Below, piece by piece: positions 16,536 through 19,523 of a stretch of 19,523 nt of DNA. Numbering within the stretch: position 1 is the stretch's first letter; every line of letters begins with the position of its first letter. Below the pieces are notes generated by a model. That model saw nothing but the letters and a program-made list of their open reading frames with translations, was not told the origin of the DNA and did not search any database. The stretch covers positions 1 to 19,523 of the forward strand of contig JAKQBU010000057.1 of the NCBI GenBank assembly GCA_029573975.1, read 5' to 3'. Made by a program: the position numbers and the translations under genes. Source of the stretch: Planctomycetota bacterium. GTDB lineage: Bacteria > Planctomycetota > Phycisphaerae > Sedimentisphaerales > SM23-30.

Positions 16536-18503
16536 ATGGCAGATAACGTAACCTATAAAATTTTACGGTCCCACCTCCTGGAGGGTCAATTAAAACCAGG
16601 CAGCGAAATCGCAATACGAATCGATCAGACTATTACCCAGGACGCCACCGGAACCACAGCCATGCTGTTATTCGAATCGATGGGGCTGGAAAGGGTACGA
16701 ACCGAACTGTCTGTCAGTTATGTGGATCATAATATGGCGATGTTCGGGCCGGAAAATCATAATGACCATCTGTATTTGCAATCGATAGCCCGCAAAGTCG
16801 GGGTATATCACAGCCGCCCGGGCAACGGCATCTGTCATCAGGTCCATCTGGAGCGATTTGCCCGGCCCGGGGCAACCCAGCTAGGCAGCGATAGCCACAC
16901 CCCTACCACCGGTGGTATCGGTTCGTTATCCATCGGGGCCGGCGGTCTGGATGTGGCAGTAGCTATGGGAGGCGGACCTTTTTATCTGACAGCGCCGGAA
17001 GTCATTGGAATTAGACTTCTGGGAAAACTGCCCGATTGGGTCGCCGCCAAGGATGTCATCTTGCAGGTTTTGAGCATCCTTACCACCAGCGGAAACGTCG
17101 GATCGGTTGCGGAATATTTCGGTCCCGGCGTGTCCACGTTAACCGTGCCCCAGCGGGCCACCATTACCAACATGGGAGCGGAACTGGGCGTGACAACCAG
17201 CCTGTTCCCTTCCGATGAGCAAACAGCCGCCTTTCTGGCCAGCCAGGGGCGCTCGGAGGTGTTTACGCCTCTGGCCGCAGACCCCGACGCCTCCTACGAC
17301 CGGGTTATCGAGATTGATCTGAGCCGGCTGGAACCCCTGGCAGCCGCCCCTTCCTCCCCCGATAATGTCAAAAAGGTAGCGGAATTGAAGGATGTTAAGG
17401 TTCAGCAGGTACAGATCGGAAGCTGTACCAACAGCAGTTACCGGGATTTGATGATGGTGGCCTCTATTCTCAAGGGGAAAACGGTCCATCCGGATGTGGA
17501 ACTGGGCATTTCACCCGGATCCCGCCAGGTGGTGCAGATTCTGTCGGAAAATGGCGCCTTATCGGACCTGATTTCCGCGGGGGTACGCTTGCTGGAATGC
17601 GGCTGCGGACCCTGTATCGGCCAGGGACAATCGCCGGGCGAAGGAAAAGTCAGTGTCCGAACCTTTAATCGAAACTTTAAAGGCCGCTCCGGGTCCAAAG
17701 ATGACCAGATTTATCTGGTCAGCCCAGAAACCGCCGCCGCCGCTGCCTTAACCGGCCGGCTTATCGATCCACGCCGCCTGCCCGAATTATTTGGCCTGTC
17801 ATATCCTCCTATCCCTGAATTGCAGTCTATGCCGATTAATGATAATCTGATTGACAAGCCGCTGCCCCCCGATCAGGCAGCGGCGGCTCCGGTCATTCGG
17901 TCCTCTTCCATCGTTACCCCGCCTTCCGCCGAAAAACCGCCCCAAAAACTGGACGGTACCGTGCTGCTTCGCTGCGGGGATAAAATCACCACCGATCATA
18001 TCATGCCGGCAGGTTCCTTTTTAAAATACCGCTCGAATGTCCCGGAATATGCCCGTTATGTTTTTCATTGTTTCACTGAATCTGGTAAGCCCAGTTTCGC
18101 CGAGCGGGCCTTGGCCAATCAAAAGGCCGGTCGGGCCGGTGTTATTGTTGCCGGTGAGAGCTATGGCCAGGGTTCCAGCCGGGAACATGCCGCTCTCTGT
18201 CCCATGTACCTGGGCGTCCGGCTGGTCATCGCCAAAACCATGGAGCGAATCCATCGAGCCAATCTGGTGAATTTTGCCATTACTCCAGCCACCTTCGTAA
18301 ATCCCTCCGACTATGGCCGGATGGAGGAAAATGACCATCTGGAAGTACCAAATTTCCACAAAATCCTGGCCGAAAGCGACCGTTTTACCGTAATGAACGT
18401 AACACGGCATTTCCAATTCGAATGTGAACTATCCCTTACTCGCCGCGACCGGGAAATATTACTGGCCGGCGGAAAACTGAATTATACTAAATTGAATATT
18501 TGA
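16536..18503 (+). CDS. Aconitate hydratase, Aquifex-type
   Basis: Interconverts citrate and isocitrate in the TCA cycle using a [4Fe-4S] cluster. The 655-residue protein is shorter than AcnA (about 890) and matches the compact aconitase subfamily sometimes called Aquifex type. The three cluster ligands are Cys297 (GSCTNSS) and Cys357 and Cys360 (CGCGPCIG). SDSHTPTTGGIGSL of the N-terminal domain and, in the C-terminal swivel domain, DKITTDHIMPAG and GQGSSREHAA (residues 547-551 include the substrate-binding SSREH) are present, with a Pro/Ala-rich linker between at about 435-470. TAAGGAAA about 8 bases upstream of the ATG serves as ribosome-binding site, and a sigma70-type promoter lies about 100 bases upstream. 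It appears to be a single-gene transcript. A homoaconitase or isopropylmalate isomerase role is less likely, because both domains sit in one chain. Confidence 0.93.
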   Translation: MADNVTYKILRSHLLEGQLKPGSEIAIRIDQTITQDATGTTAMLLFESMGLERVRTELSVSYVDHNMAMFGPENHNDHLYLQSIARKVGVYHSRPGNGICHQVHLERFARPGATQLGSDSHTPTTGGIGSLSIGAGGLDVAVAMGGGPFYLTAPEVIGIRLLGKLPDWVAAKDVILQVLSILTTSGNVGSVAEYFGPGVSTLTVPQRATITNMGAELGVTTSLFPSDEQTAAFLASQGRSEVFTPLAADPDASYDRVIEIDLSRLEPLAAAPSSPDNVKKVAELKDVKVQQVQIGSCTNSSYRDLMMVASILKGKTVHPDVELGISPGSRQVVQILSENGALSDLISAGVRLLECGCGPCIGQGQSPGEGKVSVRTFNRNFKGRSGSKDDQIYLVSPETAAAAALTGRLIDPRRLPELFGLSYPPIPELQSMPINDNLIDKPLPPDQAAAAPVIRSSSIVTPPSAEKPPQKLDGTVLLRCGDKITTDHIMPAGSFLKYRSNVPEYARYVFHCFTESGKPSFAERALANQKAGRAGVIVAGESYGQGSSREHAALCPMYLGVRLVIAKTMERIHRANLVNFAITPATFVNPSDYGRMEENDHLEVPNFHKILAESDRFTVMNVTRHFQFECELSLTRRDREILLAGGKLNYTKLNI

Positions 18504-18508
18504 TGCGC

Positions 18509-18572
18509 AAAATAAAAATGGTATGGCGACCCGTGGCTCGGGGGGAAGGGAGGATGCGGGTGCCATACCATT
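18509..18572 (-). terminator. Strong stem-loop with U-rich tail, terminator of the predicted small RNA (possibly two-way)
   Basis: AATGGTATGGC (18517-18527) pairs with GCCATACCATT (18562-18572), and ACCCG (18529-18533) with CGGGT (18557-18561); only G18528 is unpaired. This gives 16 base pairs around a 23-base loop. On the minus strand the stem runs straight into TTTTTATTTT, as in an intrinsic terminator. On the plus strand the tail is only AT-rich, so it may also end aconitase transcripts, but less surely. The large loop is unusual for a plain terminator. Confidence 0.7.
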
Positions 18573-18617
18573 ATATACTTTATTAACTTTTTCCCTTACG
18601 GGATTCCATCTATCTTC
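18509..18617 (-). ncRNA. Predicted small RNA of about 109 nt, unnamed
   Basis: Between convergent aconitase and response-regulator genes, a perfect-consensus promoter on the minus strand is followed by no protein gene but by a strong terminator. The predicted RNA starts near 18617. Its 5' part can form a small hairpin, UCCC-GUAA-GGGA (a GNRA tetraloop, 18592-18603), then an A/U-rich single-stranded linker. The 3' part is a 16-bp terminator stem whose 23-nt loop is C- and pyrimidine-rich and contains CCUCC and a run of six C. The 3' end lies about 6 bases beyond the aconitase stop, so the RNA could barely touch the aconitase coding sequence. I recognise no known RNA family. C-rich loops that bind Shine-Dalgarno sequences are known from staphylococcal sRNAs and from alphaproteobacterial cuckoo RNAs; the likeness here is in the motif only. 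Function is unknown. Confidence 0.6.
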
Positions 18618-18623
18618 AATTCT

Positions 18624-18653
18624 ATTATACTAGACATATCGGTTTGGTGTCAA
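18624..18653 (-). promoter_or_regulatory. Perfect-consensus sigma70 promoter of the predicted small RNA
   Basis: Read on the minus strand, TTGACA (18653-18648) and TATAAT (18629-18624) match consensus at all twelve positions, with an 18-base spacer. It points away from the response regulator and toward the 3' end of aconitase, where no minus-strand protein gene exists. It is the strongest promoter I can see in the window. Confidence 0.75.
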
Positions 18654-18757
18654 GGGAAAGGTAAGAGATTTCACTATTGTTTTTTGCTGATACCATTAGC
18701 GAAATCCTAATAAAAACAGCTTATCCTTTATATCGCCTTCTGGAGAAGAAAACTTTA

Positions 18758-18780
18758 AAAATTTGGGCCAACCAAATTTT
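18758..18780 (-). terminator. Possible terminator of the response regulator gene
   Basis: AAAATTTGG (18758-18766) and CCAAATTTT (18772-18780) form a perfect 9-bp stem with a 5-base loop. On the minus strand it lies 69 bases after the response-regulator stop and is followed by TAAAGTTTTCTTC, a T-rich but interrupted tail. The AT-rich stem makes it a moderate candidate. Confidence 0.45.
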
Positions 18781-18849
18781 GCGTCCCTGAAAATTTACCA
18801 GCGACAGGAAATCCGATTGAATAGTTTGGATCCAATCCATTGCCTGCCC

Positions 18850-19494
18850 TTATAAAGTGGTCAAACCCTCGCGAATGGCATATTTCACTAAATCCGCCAG
18901 ATTATCAATCCCCAGCTTCTGCATGATCTGGCGCCGGCTGGCATCGACCGTTTGGGGGCTTTTGTCCAGCAGTTGGGCTATCTCCTTCGTCGATTTGCCG
19001 CTGACGACCAGCCGGAGAACCTCGCATTCCTTGGCGGTGAGCAGATTCAGGGAAGAGGGGGTTGTCGAATCGGGGTTCTCCCGTGCCCCGACCACCACGC
19101 CGGCAATCTTGGGACAGATATATACCTCCCCTTTGAGAACGGTTTGAATGGCCGCTTCCAGTTCGAGACTGGCGCAGGCTTTCAGCAGATACCCCGAGGC
19201 ACCGGCCTTGAATATGTCCTCGACAAATAATTTGTTGGCATGCATCGACAACGCAATGACGCGCACCGACGGCATTTCCGTAACAATTTGCCGGGTCGCC
19301 TCAATGCCGTCCAGGCCCGGCATGGTGATATCCATGATGACGATGTCCGGAGCCAACTGACGCGTCAGCCGGATAGTTTCCTCGCCGTTGCCGGCCTCTC
19401 CGACCACCTCCATCCCCAGTTCATTCACCAGCAGGGTGCGCAGCCCCGACCGCATTAACGCATGGTCATCCGCAAGAATTATTTTTATACTCAT
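18850..19494 (-). CDS. NarL/FixJ family two-component response regulator
   Basis: DNA-binding response regulator of 214 residues. The receiver domain (about 3-120) has the acidic pair Asp9-Asp10, the phosphorylation site Asp55 (IVIMDITMPG), the switch residues Ser83 and Tyr102, and Lys105 (GYLLKA), all as in an active receiver. The C-terminal LuxR-type helix-turn-helix (about 147-210) includes LTAKECEVLRLVVSGKSTKEIA and the recognition segment SPQTVDASRRQIMQKLGI. The family usually has V-x-x-H in this region; here it reads VDASR, a mild variation. GGAG lies 7 bases before the ATG at 19494. The upstream neighbour is outside the window and no histidine kinase is visible, so the signal and target genes are unknown. 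It faces aconitase tail to tail. Confidence 0.94.
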   Translation of the reverse strand: MSIKIILADDHALMRSGLRTLLVNELGMEVVGEAGNGEETIRLTRQLAPDIVIMDITMPGLDGIEATRQIVTEMPSVRVIALSMHANKLFVEDIFKAGASGYLLKACASLELEAAIQTVLKGEVYICPKIAGVVVGARENPDSTTPSSLNLLTAKECEVLRLVVSGKSTKEIAQLLDKSPQTVDASRRQIMQKLGIDNLADLVKYAIREGLTTL

Positions 19495-19523
19495 CCTGGT
19501 TCTCCGTTGTATGACTTACTCTT

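Larger units (their letters stand above)
18504..18849. other. Spacer between convergent aconitase and response regulator genes
   Basis: A 346-base AT-rich stretch without a protein gene. From left to right it holds the strong stem-loop (18517-18572), the body of the predicted small RNA, its promoter (18624-18653), about 100 bases (18654-18757) in which I see nothing definite, and a second stem-loop that may end the response-regulator transcript (18758-18780). Confidence 0.75.

Noticed and set aside
18540..18560. G-rich run on the plus strand as a G-quadruplex
   Set aside because: There are not four well-separated runs of three G without using bases locked in the strong stem.
18583..18609. 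Eight-codon open reading frame (MESRKGKS) in the predicted small RNA
   Set aside because: It has only a weak GAAG upstream and overlaps the GNRA hairpin. An ORF this short is expected by chance, and no gene follows that it could attenuate.
18590..18659. TTTCCCTT and AAGGGAAA inverted repeat flanking the small RNA promoter
   Set aside because: The arms are 8 bp but 54 bases apart, and the right arm overlaps the -35 box, so they cannot form a hairpin in the RNA. An operator pair is possible but unsupported.

Overview
The window looks like chromosome of a Gram-negative, diderm bacterium from outside the Proteobacteria. It carries a BamA/Skp outer-membrane assembly pair, a nearly complete early lipid A pathway with LpxC fused to FabZ, two tandem LpxA-type acyltransferases, and an Aquifex-type aconitase. 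This mix and the moderately high GC coding sequence suggest the Planctomycetota (Phycisphaerae-like) or a related PVC or Omnitrophota-like lineage. That placement is inference from gene content only. No phage, insertion sequence, CRISPR array, tRNA or rRNA was seen.

Region 1 (1-11322, plus strand) is a tight run of ten genes: dnaB, bamA, skp/ompH, lpxD, lpxC-fabZ, lpxA-1, lpxA-2, a Gfo/Idh/MocA oxidoreductase, pdxJ and dapA. Several junctions overlap or are only a few bases apart. The core order matches the well-known bamA-skp-lpxD-fabZ-lpxA cluster of proteobacteria, with the LpxC-FabZ fusion in the fabZ slot. The products build the lipid A precursor and insert outer-membrane proteins. The oxidoreductase starts inside the stop of lpxA-2 and may act on the UDP-sugar substrate (GnnA-like).

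Region 2 (11363-16133, minus strand) is a storage-polysaccharide cluster read in the order glycogen-synthase-like glycosyltransferase, GH57 alpha-glucanase, glycogen debranching enzyme. It converges on dapA. A 396-base AT-rich divergent spacer (16140-16535) separates it from region 3 and holds a good sigma70-type promoter for aconitase and an inverted repeat near the glycosyltransferase leader.

Region 3 (16536-19523) holds an Aquifex-type aconitase (plus) and a NarL/FixJ response regulator (minus), converging on a 346-base gene-free spacer. That spacer is not empty. On the minus strand it has a perfect-consensus promoter (TTGACA, 18 bases, TATAAT) with no protein gene behind it. About 45 bases after its predicted start comes a strong 16-bp stem followed by a U-rich tract. 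I read this as an undescribed small RNA gene of about 109 nt whose large terminator loop is C-rich and contains an anti-Shine-Dalgarno-like CCUCC. This is the most novel item in the window.
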